A stretch of 64,000 nucleotides of DNA from an uncultured Desulfosoma sp. Its GTDB lineage: Bacteria; Desulfobacterota; Syntrophobacteria; Syntrophobacterales; DSM-9756. Of the stretch, positions 16,864 to 24,683 are shown piece by piece. Positions within the stretch are counted from its first letter, which is position 1. Each line of letters opens with the position of its first letter. Made by a program: the position numbers and the translations under genes. The stretch covers positions 1-64,000 of the forward strand of contig CALGPN010000005.1 of assembly GCA_937960435.1 (NCBI GenBank). Direction: 5' to 3'. The notes under the pieces were generated by a model, which was not told the origin of the DNA, made no database searches, and saw nothing but the letters and a program-made list of their open reading frames with translations.

Positions 16864-17421
16864 ATGAAACCCCACAGGCTCGTTCCCAAAATCTCCCCGC
16901 ACGAGATCCAGCGTCGCGTGGATGCGCTTGCCGCCCAAATCAACGCCGACTACCAGGGGAAAGACCTCGTGCTCGTAGGCGTTCTGAAGGGCGCCTTTAT
17001 TTTTTTAGCAGATTTGGTGCGCCGTTTGGAAGTCCGGGCCGAGGTGGATTTCATCCGGATCGCCAGCTACGGCTCCTCAACGGAATCGTGCGGTCATATC
17101 GCGTTGACCAAAGATTTGGAATGCTCCATCGAAGGTCGCGAAGTCCTTGTGGTCGAGGACATTGTGGACACGGGCATTACCATGTTATGGCTGGTTCGGC
17201 ACTTGGAAAGCCGAAATCCCCGAACGGTGAAAATCTGCGCTCTGATTGACAAATACGAAAGGCGCAAGGTCCATGTGCCCTTGCATTACGCGGGGTTTCG
17301 CCTTTCATCGGGTTTCATCGTGGGCTACGGCTTGGACTTCGCCGAAAAATACCGGGGACTTCAAGGCATCTATGAAGTGGAATTCGACGCCGTAGAGGGT
17401 CATCATGTTGGTCACGTGTGA
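16864..17421 (+). CDS. hpt: Hypoxanthine phosphoribosyltransferase
   Basis: The 185-residue type I phosphoribosyltransferase salvages hypoxanthine and guanine with PRPP. The PRPP-binding loop VVEDIVDTG is at 96-104, the pyrophosphate-binding LKGAFIFLADL is near 41-51, and FIVGYGLDFAEKYR near the C-terminus is the purine-site block. GGGAGAAAGGA precedes the ATG at 16864; upstream in-frame starts add unrelated sequence. The last 17 bp overlap the zinc-ribbon gene in another frame, so the two are co-expressed. Confidence 0.95.
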   Translation: MKPHRLVPKISPHEIQRRVDALAAQINADYQGKDLVLVGVLKGAFIFLADLVRRLEVRAEVDFIRIASYGSSTESCGHIALTKDLECSIEGREVLVVEDIVDTGITMLWLVRHLESRNPRTVKICALIDKYERRKVHVPLHYAGFRLSSGFIVGYGLDFAEKYRGLQGIYEVEFDAVEGHHVGHV

Positions 17422-18214
17422 GTTGTGCGGAACCAAATACCGTGTGGATCCCAAGCGGCTTCACAAGGACAAGGTGAAGGCCCGGTGCACTCGATGCGGG
17501 CACACGTTTGTGGTCTACCGCACCGCCGAACCGGAACCGGAGCCCGATTTCGAGCCCATGGACACGGCCCCGGATGAGCCGGAAAGCGCCCAAGAGCCGG
17601 AACCGCAGGAATCGGTCTCCACGGTTGCGCGGCCCGAACCACGAGTCCTTCGGCCTCCCGTCGGCAAAGAACGGTCGCGATCTCGGCGGGGATTGGTTTT
17701 TGCCGCTCTGGCAGTTTTTCTGTTGGGGATCGCCGCGGCTGGTTATTATTTCTACTCTACAGGCATGTTTCCCCTAGGGAAGCCTAAAGCCGAGAACATG
17801 ACCCCGCCGACGACCGCGGTCCCGCAGGTGACCATTGATCCGGACATCCGCGCTTACTTTTTAGAAAATGCCTCTGCCGGGCAGATTTTTGTGGTGGAAG
17901 GCAAAGCGGTCAATGAATCGGCGAGTCCCGTGAGCTTCGTTTTGGTGGAGGGGAAGCTCTACACCACGGAAAAACAACCGGCTCTGGTGCAAAAAGCCTA
18001 TTGCGGCAACATCATGTCGCGTGAAGAACTGATGCGGATGGATATGACCCAGATCCAAAACGCCATGATGAACCGGGAAGGCAAAGACCTGAGCAATGTC
18101 CACATTCCTTCCATGGGCAAGGTGCCTTTCATGATCGTTTTCCACAACCTGCCCGAACTGAGCCTCCTTTCGGACTACAGCGTTGAAGTCGTCAACGCCC
18201 AAGCGGATAAATAA
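17405..18214 (+). CDS. Zinc-ribbon (MJ0042) membrane protein with DUF3426-like C-terminus
   Basis: The 269-residue protein starts with an MJ0042-type zinc ribbon: Cys5-x2-Cys8 and Cys28-x2-Cys31 ([11 protein letters not shown]... then CTRCGHTF). A Pro/Glu-rich linker (about 38-90) leads to one transmembrane segment ([21 protein letters not shown], about 97-117). A C-terminal extracytoplasmic domain of roughly 110 residues with [20 protein letters not shown] then follows, like DUF3426. Proteins of this layout are common in Deltaproteobacteria; their role is unknown and may be envelope sensing. The start overlaps the hpt 3' end by 17 bp. Confidence 0.8.
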   Translation: MLVTCELCGTKYRVDPKRLHKDKVKARCTRCGHTFVVYRTAEPEPEPDFEPMDTAPDEPESAQEPEPQESVSTVARPEPRVLRPPVGKERSRSRRGLVFAALAVFLLGIAAAGYYFYSTGMFPLGKPKAENMTPPTTAVPQVTIDPDIRAYFLENASAGQIFVVEGKAVNESASPVSFVLVEGKLYTTEKQPALVQKAYCGNIMSREELMRMDMTQIQNAMMNREGKDLSNVHIPSMGKVPFMIVFHNLPELSLLSDYSVEVVNAQADK

Positions 18215-18237
18215 AAAGGGAAAGGCGAGAGCAAACA

Positions 18238-19518
18238 ATGCTGGATCTCAAGTTCGTGCGTGACAATGTGGATCGCGTCGCCCGAATGCTCCAAGACCGG
18301 CGCGTGGACATGGACATGGGACCCTTCCTAAAGCTGGACGAGCAACGGCGCGCCTTGCTCAAGGACGTGGAACAACTGAAGTACGAGCGCAACAGGGCAT
18401 CGGAAGAAATCGCGCGGCGCAAACGCGAAGGCCTCGATGCCGAAGACCTGATCGACGGGATGAAGGCGGTTTCCCAGCGGATTAGAGACCTGGAAGCGGA
18501 GCTGGGAGCCATTGAGGACCGCTTCCGGGACATCCTCATGCTCATTCCCAACATGCCTCATGAGTCCGTCCCTGTCGGCGCGGACGAAACAGCCAATCCC
18601 GTGGTCAAGACGTGGGGGCATCCCCCGTCCTTCGATTTTGAGCCCAAGGCTCACTGGGATCTTGGGGAAGCTCTGGGTATTTTGGATTTCGAGCGCGCCG
18701 CGCGCATGACGGGAGCCCGATTCACCCTTTACTGGGGAGCCGGCGCCGCGTTGGAACGGGCCTTGATCAATTTCATGCTCGACGTGCACACCATGCGTCA
18801 CGGATACACGGAAGTGCTCCCCCCCTTTATGGTCAACCGAACGGCCATGACCGGCACGGGGCAGCTGCCCAAATTCGAAAAGGATCTTTTCAAGCTGGAA
18901 GGATGGGACTATTTCCTCGTGCCGACGGCGGAAGTGCCCGTGACCAACATCCACATGGATGAAACTCTGGAAGAAGACGACCTTCCCAAGTATTACACCG
19001 CCTACACGCCGTGTTTTCGCTCGGAAGCGGGATCCTACGGCAAAGACACGCGAGGCCTCATCCGGCAGCACCAGTTCAACAAAGTGGAACTGGTCAAGCT
19101 GGTGAAACCGGAACAGTCCTATGACGAATTGGAAACGCTCCTGCTGAACGCCGAGACCATTCTTCAAGAACTGGGACTCCACTACCGGGTGGTCGTCCTG
19201 TGCACGGGGGACTTGGGCTTTTCCGCCGCCAAAACCTATGACATCGAGGTGTGGCTGCCTGGGCAAAACACCTACCGGGAAATTTCTTCGTGCAGCAACT
19301 TCGAAGACTTTCAGGCCCGGCGGGCCAATATCCGGTTTCGGCGTAAAGGGAAAAAGAAAACGGAGCTCGTCCACACCTTAAACGGCTCCGGTCTCGCCGT
19401 GGGCAGGACTCTGGTGGCCGTCCTGGAAAACTACCAGCAAGCCGACGGGACGATTCTCATCCCCCAAGCCCTAAGACCCTATATGCATGGAATGGAACGG
19501 ATCACAGCGCGCCGTTAG
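18238..19518 (+). CDS. serS: Seryl-tRNA synthetase
   Basis: The 426-residue class II synthetase has the long antiparallel coiled-coil arm that grips the tRNA-Ser variable loop (about residues 25-100). Motif 2, [20 protein letters not shown], is near 260-280 and motif 3, [16 protein letters not shown], is near 382-397. [10 protein letters not shown] and [16 protein letters not shown] are the serine-pocket blocks. Length is standard. It begins 23 bp after the zinc-ribbon gene and is followed by an HU-family gene. Confidence 0.97.
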   Translation: MLDLKFVRDNVDRVARMLQDRRVDMDMGPFLKLDEQRRALLKDVEQLKYERNRASEEIARRKREGLDAEDLIDGMKAVSQRIRDLEAELGAIEDRFRDILMLIPNMPHESVPVGADETANPVVKTWGHPPSFDFEPKAHWDLGEALGILDFERAARMTGARFTLYWGAGAALERALINFMLDVHTMRHGYTEVLPPFMVNRTAMTGTGQLPKFEKDLFKLEGWDYFLVPTAEVPVTNIHMDETLEEDDLPKYYTAYTPCFRSEAGSYGKDTRGLIRQHQFNKVELVKLVKPEQSYDELETLLLNAETILQELGLHYRVVVLCTGDLGFSAAKTYDIEVWLPGQNTYREISSCSNFEDFQARRANIRFRRKGKKKTELVHTLNGSGLAVGRTLVAVLENYQQADGTILIPQALRPYMHGMERITARR

Positions 19519-19546
19519 CCGCGCGAACGCGCAAGGAGTCATCACC

Positions 19547-19825
19547 ATGACCAAGAGCCAACTGATCGAAGCTCTGGCCAAAGCTGAAGGCATCACCCTC
19601 AAAGCCGCTGAATTGGCCGTGAACGTGGCTTTCGAAAGCATGGAAAAGGCGTTGATCCAAGGAGACCGTGTGGAGATCCGAGGCTTCGGCAGTTTCAAGG
19701 TCAAAAATTACGAAGGCTATAAGGGTCGAAACCCCAAAACCGGTGAACTTATCGAAGTGCGTCCCAAGCGACTGCCGTTCTTCAAGGTGGGAAAGGAACT
19801 CAAAGAACGGGTCGACAAACGATAA
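19547..19825 (+). CDS. HU/IHF-family DNA-binding protein
   Basis: The 92-residue nucleoid protein contains the DNA-binding arm signature IRGFGSFKVKNYEGYKGRNP (about 45-64) and the proline-tip region NPKTGELIEV. The N-terminal TKSQLIEALAKAEG and the tail FKVGKELKERV resemble IHF-beta more than HU, but the assignment between the two is uncertain. GCAAGGAG precedes the ATG at 19547. It bends DNA and would support sigma-54 promoters such as the one upstream of glnB. Confidence 0.9.
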   Translation: MTKSQLIEALAKAEGITLKAAELAVNVAFESMEKALIQGDRVEIRGFGSFKVKNYEGYKGRNPKTGELIEVRPKRLPFFKVGKELKERVDKR

Positions 19826-19960
19826 TCGGCAAAGGCCTTTAGCAAAAACCCAAAAGGATCACTGGCGTGACGAGGCGCCGGCTTCACCTGGGGTGGGGAA
19901 GAGCCACGGCCGCCTCGTGCAGAAAAACTCGGGCGCCCAGCCAAAACGGCCCTTTGTTTT

Positions 19961-20947
19961 CTAAATTCCCAGAACGTCCGCAACCCGCCGCAGCAGATCG
20001 GAATCCACTTTCCATGCCCCGTCTTCTTGGCGGCGAAGCACGTCCCGAGGGTCCCAGCAATCTTGATAAATTCTCACATGAGTTCCCTGAGGCGCCCAGA
20101 CCGCCGGATTTGTCGGACCGAAGATCACCAAGCTGGGCACCCCCATGGCCGCCGCCACATGAGACACGCCGGAATCACAACCCACGTAAAATGCCGCCCC
20201 GCTCAGTACGGCCGTAAGCCTTTTGATGTCCTGAGTATGAATAACGCGCCAGCCCCACACCCGGGAAAACTCCTCCACAAAAGGGAAAATCTTTTCCTCT
20301 GCAGGACCTGACAGCATGACCATGGGCCTTTTGAAAAAACCCGATGTGGCTTCAAAGAGGCTTTGCCATCGGGCGACGGGCCAGACCTTTCGAAGCCCAC
20401 CGCTTCCCATATGCACCACTCCGTAATGCCCCCAAGGAAGACCTTCCGAGGCGACCCATGGCGCCGCCTGGGCTTTCAGAGAAGGATCTTCAAGAATTTT
20501 CGGCTTCCTTTCGGCAACGGGAAACCCTAAAGTCTTCAATTGCTTGAAGAGGAACCGGGTCACCGGCTCTTGGACCTCGTCTTCCGGAAAGGACTGGATC
20601 CAAAAAACCTTTCCGCGCAATCGTTTCTGGAGACGATCCACGAAGGTTTTAGCACATTTTTGTCCCACCCAGAAAAAAGCCTGTCCTTGGGACAACGCTT
20701 CGGGGACCGGTTCCGTTTGCCATGCCTCTTCCGTAAAAAGACCGGACCAAAAAGGCCCATCCGCCGAGTGCACCGTCACCGTATAAGGCTTTCCCGCCAA
20801 GAGATCCCCGTATGCCGGCCGCGTCCACAGCGTGAAGTTCGTCCTCGGCCACAGCTCATGCAAAGCGTCCAAAACCGGGCTGAAAAGGACGAAGTCGCCC
20901 AAGGCCCCTTGGTGCCAAAAACCGACCGAACCGCCATTCCGTAACAT
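19961..20947 (-). CDS. Glycosyltransferase family 9 (heptosyltransferase-like)
   Basis: The 328-residue GT-B protein begins with an ADP-heptose:LPS heptosyltransferase-like N-terminus (GALGDFVLFSPVLDAL, about 14-29). The donor-site block CDSGVSHVAAAMGVPSLVIF is about 255-274, preceded by HMGSGGLRKVWPVARW. It lacks the extended family II signature, so the sugar may not be heptose. It probably acts on lipopolysaccharide core at the inner membrane. It is monocistronic and divergent from glnB. No terminator could be identified in the 135-bp convergent gap with the HU gene. Confidence 0.85.
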   Translation of the reverse strand: MLRNGGSVGFWHQGALGDFVLFSPVLDALHELWPRTNFTLWTRPAYGDLLAGKPYTVTVHSADGPFWSGLFTEEAWQTEPVPEALSQGQAFFWVGQKCAKTFVDRLQKRLRGKVFWIQSFPEDEVQEPVTRFLFKQLKTLGFPVAERKPKILEDPSLKAQAAPWVASEGLPWGHYGVVHMGSGGLRKVWPVARWQSLFEATSGFFKRPMVMLSGPAEEKIFPFVEEFSRVWGWRVIHTQDIKRLTAVLSGAAFYVGCDSGVSHVAAAMGVPSLVIFGPTNPAVWAPQGTHVRIYQDCWDPRDVLRRQEDGAWKVDSDLLRRVADVLGI

Positions 20948-21043
20948 TTTTGTACCTTTTTAGTGAGAAATCCGATCCCTTTGAATTGAGCGATCTCTCT
21001 TTACTATAAAGAATTCCTCCACTTGTAAACATTCCTCCCTGAT

Positions 21044-21058
21044 TGGCAGGATTCTTGC
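21044..21058 (+). promoter_or_regulatory. Sigma-54 (RpoN) promoter of glnB-amt
   Basis: TGGCAGGATTCTTGC matches the -24/-12 consensus TGGCAC-N5-TTGC, with the invariant GG and GC exactly 10 bases apart. The start point would be about 28 bases before the glnB ATG. This fits nitrogen-limitation control by an NtrC-type activator; no clear activator site was recognised upstream. Confidence 0.8.
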
Positions 21059-21098
21059 CCCGCAAGAAACCGTCCAGCCCAGAAAAGGAGGAATAGGT

Positions 21099-21437
21099 AT
21101 GGTCAAGGTTGAAGCGATCGTCAAGCCGTTCAAGTTGGCAGAAGTGCAGGAGGCGCTGCTTGGGTGCGGCATTCAGGGCATGACCGTTGCCGAGGTCAAG
21201 GGATTTGGTCGCCAAAAAGGGCATGTGGAACTCTACCGCGGCGCTGAATATCATGTCGATTTTGTCCCCAAGCTGCACATTACGGTGGTGATTGCCGAGG
21301 AAATGTTGAGTCAAGTCCTCGAAGCGATTCGATCGGCGGCGTATACGGGAAAGATTGGGGACGGCAAGATTTTCGTCTCCCCCATCGCCGATGCCGTGCG
21401 CATTCGCACGGCCGAAAGCGGCCTCAGCGCCCTTTAA
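21099..21437 (+). CDS. glnB: Nitrogen regulatory protein P-II
   Basis: The 112-residue PII signal protein starts MVKVEAIVKPFKLAEVQEAL. The T-loop (GRQKGHVELYRGAEYHVDF, about 37-55) keeps Tyr51, the usual uridylylation site, and Tyr46. The B-loop TGKIGDGKIFV (about 83-93) is the ATP/2-oxoglutarate-binding element. It integrates nitrogen, carbon and energy status and, when unmodified, plugs ammonium channels. Its partner amt gene follows after 75 bp. AAAGGAGG precedes the start. Confidence 0.97.
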   Translation: MVKVEAIVKPFKLAEVQEALLGCGIQGMTVAEVKGFGRQKGHVELYRGAEYHVDFVPKLHITVVIAEEMLSQVLEAIRSAAYTGKIGDGKIFVSPIADAVRIRTAESGLSAL

Positions 21438-21512
21438 AACTTGTCGGGCTGGAAAACGCTCATGAATCTTATCGCTGTCATGGATTTCATCATTCCGAAT
21501 AGGGAGCAGACC

Positions 21513-22910
21513 ATGTTTGGAAAAATCTTAATCGCCCTTTTTTTCCTTCTGTATCCGTTTGTTGCCTCAGCAGCCGGCGCCGACGAGGCGACGGCGGCCG
21601 ACGTGCAGACGCATCTCAATTATGTATGGACTTTGATTGCCGCAGCACTTGTCTTTTTCATGCAGGCAGGATTTGCCTTGGTGGAAACAGGCCTGACTCG
21701 AGCCAAAAACGCCGTCAACATCATGTTTAAAAATCTCATGGACTTCTGTGTGGGCAGCCTGACCTTTTGGGCCGTCGGTTTCGGGCTGATGTTCGGCGCC
21801 ACGTGGAACGGCTGGATCGGGACTTCCGGTTTCTTTCTGTCCGATTATGTGCACGGGGAAGATCCCTGGGTTCTGGCCTTTTGGATGTTTCAGGTGGTGT
21901 TTTGTGCCACGGCGGCCACCATTGTTTCCGGAGCCATGGCAGAACGGACGAAATTCACCGCTTACCTCATTTACAGTTTCGTCATTAGCGCCATCATTTA
22001 CCCCATTTTCGGCAGTTGGGCCTGGGGAGGCCTCTTGAACGGCAAAGGCTGGCTTGAAAACCTGGGCTTTATCGACTTTGCAGGTTCTACAGTGGTCCAT
22101 TCCGTGGGCGGCTGGGCCGCTCTCGCCGGAGCCATCGTCATTGGACCTCGTCTGGGAAAATACGACGCCCAGGGACGCCCCCGGGCAATCCCCGGACACA
22201 ACCTTCCCTTGGCCACTTTGGGTGTTTTCATTCTCTGGATCGGATGGTTCGGCTTCAATCCCGGTTCAACCACGGCCGGCATTAAAGATATCGCGTGGAT
22301 ATTCGTCAACACCAACCTGGCGGCGGTGGCCGGTGTGGTCGGATCTTTGATAAGCATCTGGTCTCTGACAAAAAAACCGGACCTAGCCATGAGTCTCAAC
22401 GGCGCTTTGGCAGGTCTTGTGGGCATCACCGCCCCATGCAATACCGTCAGCCCGACCAGTGCGGTTATTATCGGCTTTTTGGCCGGTATCCTTGTCGTGT
22501 TTTCGGTGATCGCGGTGGATCGGATTGGGGTGGATGACCCGGTGGGGGCCATCTCCGTGCATGGAGTGTGCGGCGTCTGGGGGACCCTTGCCGCAGCGAT
22601 TTTTCATATCGAAGGGTTTTCGTGGAACCAACTGGGTGTGCAGGCTCTTGGCGCGGCGGCAGCCTTTCTGTGGACCTTTCCGCTGGCCTATCTGACCTTC
22701 AAAGTGATTAAAATGACGGTGGGATTGCGCGTCAGTGTGGAAGAAGAGATCGAGGGGCTGGATGTGGGGGAACATGGGGAAAGCGCCTATCCCGACTTCG
22801 TCCTCGTGGTCGGCGCGCCGAGTGTGACAAGGAAGGGAGCTCCACACGCAAGTCTGGCTTACGGCGTGGAGTCGCACCTTGCCAAAGGTCAGGTCGTGAG
22901 GAATGTATGA
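21513..22910 (+). CDS. amt: Ammonium transporter, Amt/MEP/Rh family
   Basis: The 465-residue channel has a cleavable signal (MFGKILIALFFLLYPFVASA) and eleven hydrophobic helices. The family blocks are FFMQAGFALVETGLTRAKN (helix 1), DFAGSTVVHSVGGWAALAGA with the first pore histidine of the pair, and a later VHGVCGVWGTLAAAIF with the second. The C-terminal cytoplasmic tail (about 425-465) is longer than the minimal tail and may contact PII. AGGGAG precedes the ATG at 21513; an upstream in-frame ATG at 21441 would put residues before the signal peptide. It is expressed with glnB. Confidence 0.96.
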   Translation: MFGKILIALFFLLYPFVASAAGADEATAADVQTHLNYVWTLIAAALVFFMQAGFALVETGLTRAKNAVNIMFKNLMDFCVGSLTFWAVGFGLMFGATWNGWIGTSGFFLSDYVHGEDPWVLAFWMFQVVFCATAATIVSGAMAERTKFTAYLIYSFVISAIIYPIFGSWAWGGLLNGKGWLENLGFIDFAGSTVVHSVGGWAALAGAIVIGPRLGKYDAQGRPRAIPGHNLPLATLGVFILWIGWFGFNPGSTTAGIKDIAWIFVNTNLAAVAGVVGSLISIWSLTKKPDLAMSLNGALAGLVGITAPCNTVSPTSAVIIGFLAGILVVFSVIAVDRIGVDDPVGAISVHGVCGVWGTLAAAIFHIEGFSWNQLGVQALGAAAAFLWTFPLAYLTFKVIKMTVGLRVSVEEEIEGLDVGEHGESAYPDFVLVVGAPSVTRKGAPHASLAYGVESHLAKGQVVRNV

Positions 22911-22920
22911 TATTTTTCCT

Positions 22921-23115
22921 GTGGGCATTTCCTGTGGCGTAGGGCACGATAGGTCAACCCTGAGCAGTTCGTCGGGCCGTGGGTTTCCCGGAAGCGGCGA
23001 AGCCCATGGCCCGACGGGTCCCTCGGAAACGGCCCGCCATCGGTGACCGCACTGCGAGGGTATGTGCCGACGGTTTCCACCCAAGGTTGGGCGTGTGCCT
23101 TGAATGGATGACCCA
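22921..23115 (+). ncRNA. Structured intergenic RNA candidate, 6S-like
   Basis: The 219-bp gap between amt and the next gene can fold extensively. A 14-bp helix with one G-U pair joins 22970-22983 to 23003-23016 around a 19-base loop. CCCTCG (23020-23025) pairs with CGAGGG (23055-23060). CAACC (22955-22959) pairs with GGTTG (23085-23089), and GGCAC (22943-22947) pairs with GTGCC (23095-23099). An opened middle bubble has CCCTGAGC on its 5' side and CCACCCAAGG on its 3' side, as in bacterial 6S RNA. Orientation and ends are inferred from that resemblance. Pairing was found by eye, without energy calculation. Confidence 0.5.
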
Positions 23116-23129
23116 AAGAACCAAGAATC

Positions 23130-24545
23130 ATGTCTCCATTGAAAGCCGCAGCACCTGAGATGCGGCATCACCGTCAGAACCTGATCCCCGGGTGGCGTCA
23201 GGACAAGCTCACCCGGGCTGCGATCGGCGTGGCGGGAAGCGGTCCCTATCCTGCTTCCTTTTTCCTGGCATCAGCCGCGGCTTTGGGTCTTCGTCGCTTC
23301 ATCGTCATCTGCCCTGAGCTGGATGAAACCTTCGTCTCTCTGGCGCGTGCCCTGGATCCCGGCATTGACCTGGTTCACATTCCGGGCTGGGTGACGCACC
23401 CCGCCACCGCCGCCCTGCTGGATCCTTGCTCGATTCTTGTGGATTTTTCCCAACTCGGGCTGACCAACAAGATTCTTTTCAACGCCGCTTCCCAAAGCAC
23501 GACTCCTCTGGTCACCGTTCGGTACCTGACCACAGCCGATCGAGCCGGCTTTAGGTTTTTCAGCTACGCGCCCGGTAGGGAGACGGACGCGATCCCCACC
23601 ATGATCGCCCCATCTTCCCTCACAGCGGTGCCGTGGGAGGACCCCGCTACCGCGATGGCCGCTGCCGGTCTGGCCCTGGAAGAGGTCAAAAGAATTTTAT
23701 TTGACGAACCCCAAACCCGTAACCCATTGGTCTACGTTCGCATTCGCCCCAGCGCATCTCTTGAAAATCTTTCGGTGGCGATCATCGGCGCCGGAGCCTT
23801 GGCAAATTTTGCGGCGCCGACCCTGGTGCTTTTAGGCTGCCGACACATTGCCCTTTTTGACCCAGATCGAGTGGACGTCACCAATTTAAACCGCCAAATC
23901 TTCTTTGCACAGGCCGTAGGCGCAATGAAAGCATCGGCCCTGGCTCATCGGCTGAACACCCTTTTCGGGGCCGACGCTTCCGGAATTCCCCATGCCTTTG
24001 ACGAAAAAACGGGTCTTTCCCTTTTTGACGCTGTGCTGGATTGTGTCGACAATTTCGAGACGCGTCTCATTCTCAGCCGGCGGGCCCAAGATGAGGGAAA
24101 AATTCTTATCTCCGGCGGAACAGGACCCGATCGAGGTCAACTGGTTGCCTATCACCCACGACTCAGCCGGGAAACGCCGGGGCAAATCCTCAATTTGGAG
24201 CAATTGGTGCGGCAGAGGTTCCCCTCACGGACCGGGCAAGAAACATCCCCGAGGCCCAGACCCGTGCAAAGCGAGAGCCTCGAAAAGCTATACTCCAAGG
24301 AAGAGGACGGCAGCTTCGAGCCAAGCTCCTCGCAACCCCTGACAAGCTCTGAGGCGCAAAGCGCATCGTGCCGGCTTCAAGCGGATCCGTCTGTCGTCAT
24401 GAGCAACCAGATCATCGGAGCTCTCATGGCCGATATGCTGCACCGAATCCTGAGCGGGGAACCGCCGGGAGTGCTTTTTTATGAGTCATCGGAGACGGAA
24501 GGCTTGCGGTTGACCAGCTCGTGGGACACTGACTTCCAAAAATAA
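23130..24545 (+). CDS. E1-like (ThiF/MoeB/HesA) protein with a degenerate second Rossmann domain
   Basis: The 471-residue protein has a complete adenylating domain in its second half: VAIIGAGALANFAAPTLVLL (216-235), a DPDRVDVTNLNRQ block (about 244-256) and DCVDNFETR (about 304-312), ending PSVVMSNQIIGALMADM. The first half looks like a decayed copy: it begins RQNLIPGWRQDKL, like MoeB, then IGVAGSGPYPASFFLASAAA, but lacks the acidic and Arg residues that bind ATP. No CxxC zinc pairs are present and a Ser/Pro-rich insert lies at about 365-410. It probably activates a ubiquitin-like sulfur carrier or a peptide; no partner gene is adjacent. The ribosome-binding site is weak; ATG 23160 is an alternative start. 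Confidence 0.75.
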   Translation: MSPLKAAAPEMRHHRQNLIPGWRQDKLTRAAIGVAGSGPYPASFFLASAAALGLRRFIVICPELDETFVSLARALDPGIDLVHIPGWVTHPATAALLDPCSILVDFSQLGLTNKILFNAASQSTTPLVTVRYLTTADRAGFRFFSYAPGRETDAIPTMIAPSSLTAVPWEDPATAMAAAGLALEEVKRILFDEPQTRNPLVYVRIRPSASLENLSVAIIGAGALANFAAPTLVLLGCRHIALFDPDRVDVTNLNRQIFFAQAVGAMKASALAHRLNTLFGADASGIPHAFDEKTGLSLFDAVLDCVDNFETRLILSRRAQDEGKILISGGTGPDRGQLVAYHPRLSRETPGQILNLEQLVRQRFPSRTGQETSPRPRPVQSESLEKLYSKEEDGSFEPSSSQPLTSSEAQSASCRLQADPSVVMSNQIIGALMADMLHRILSGEPPGVLFYESSETEGLRLTSSWDTDFQK

Positions 24546-24573
24546 AAAAGGGCGGTTTTCCACAAACCGCCCT
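24543..24573 (-). terminator. Intrinsic terminator of the leftward beta-oxidation operon
   Basis: AGGGCGGTTT (24549-24558) pairs with AAACCGCCCT (24564-24573). On the minus strand the stem is followed by TTTTTTATT. It lies 111 bp past the FadJ stop and touches the stop codon of the convergent E1-like gene. Confidence 0.85.
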
Positions 24574-24683
24574 CAAGACACCTTCTCCCAGCCCCTCCTG
24601 CCGGGTTCGGGTCGTCCGCAAAAAAATCCCGACGCCGAGACGTGGCCTAACGGCTTAGGAAGTTGTCGCCCAAAGCTAGGCCC

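Noticed and set aside
18328..19374. A 348-codon minus-strand frame opposite serS
   Set aside because: The serS frame has all class II synthetase motifs; the antisense translation is without domain structure.
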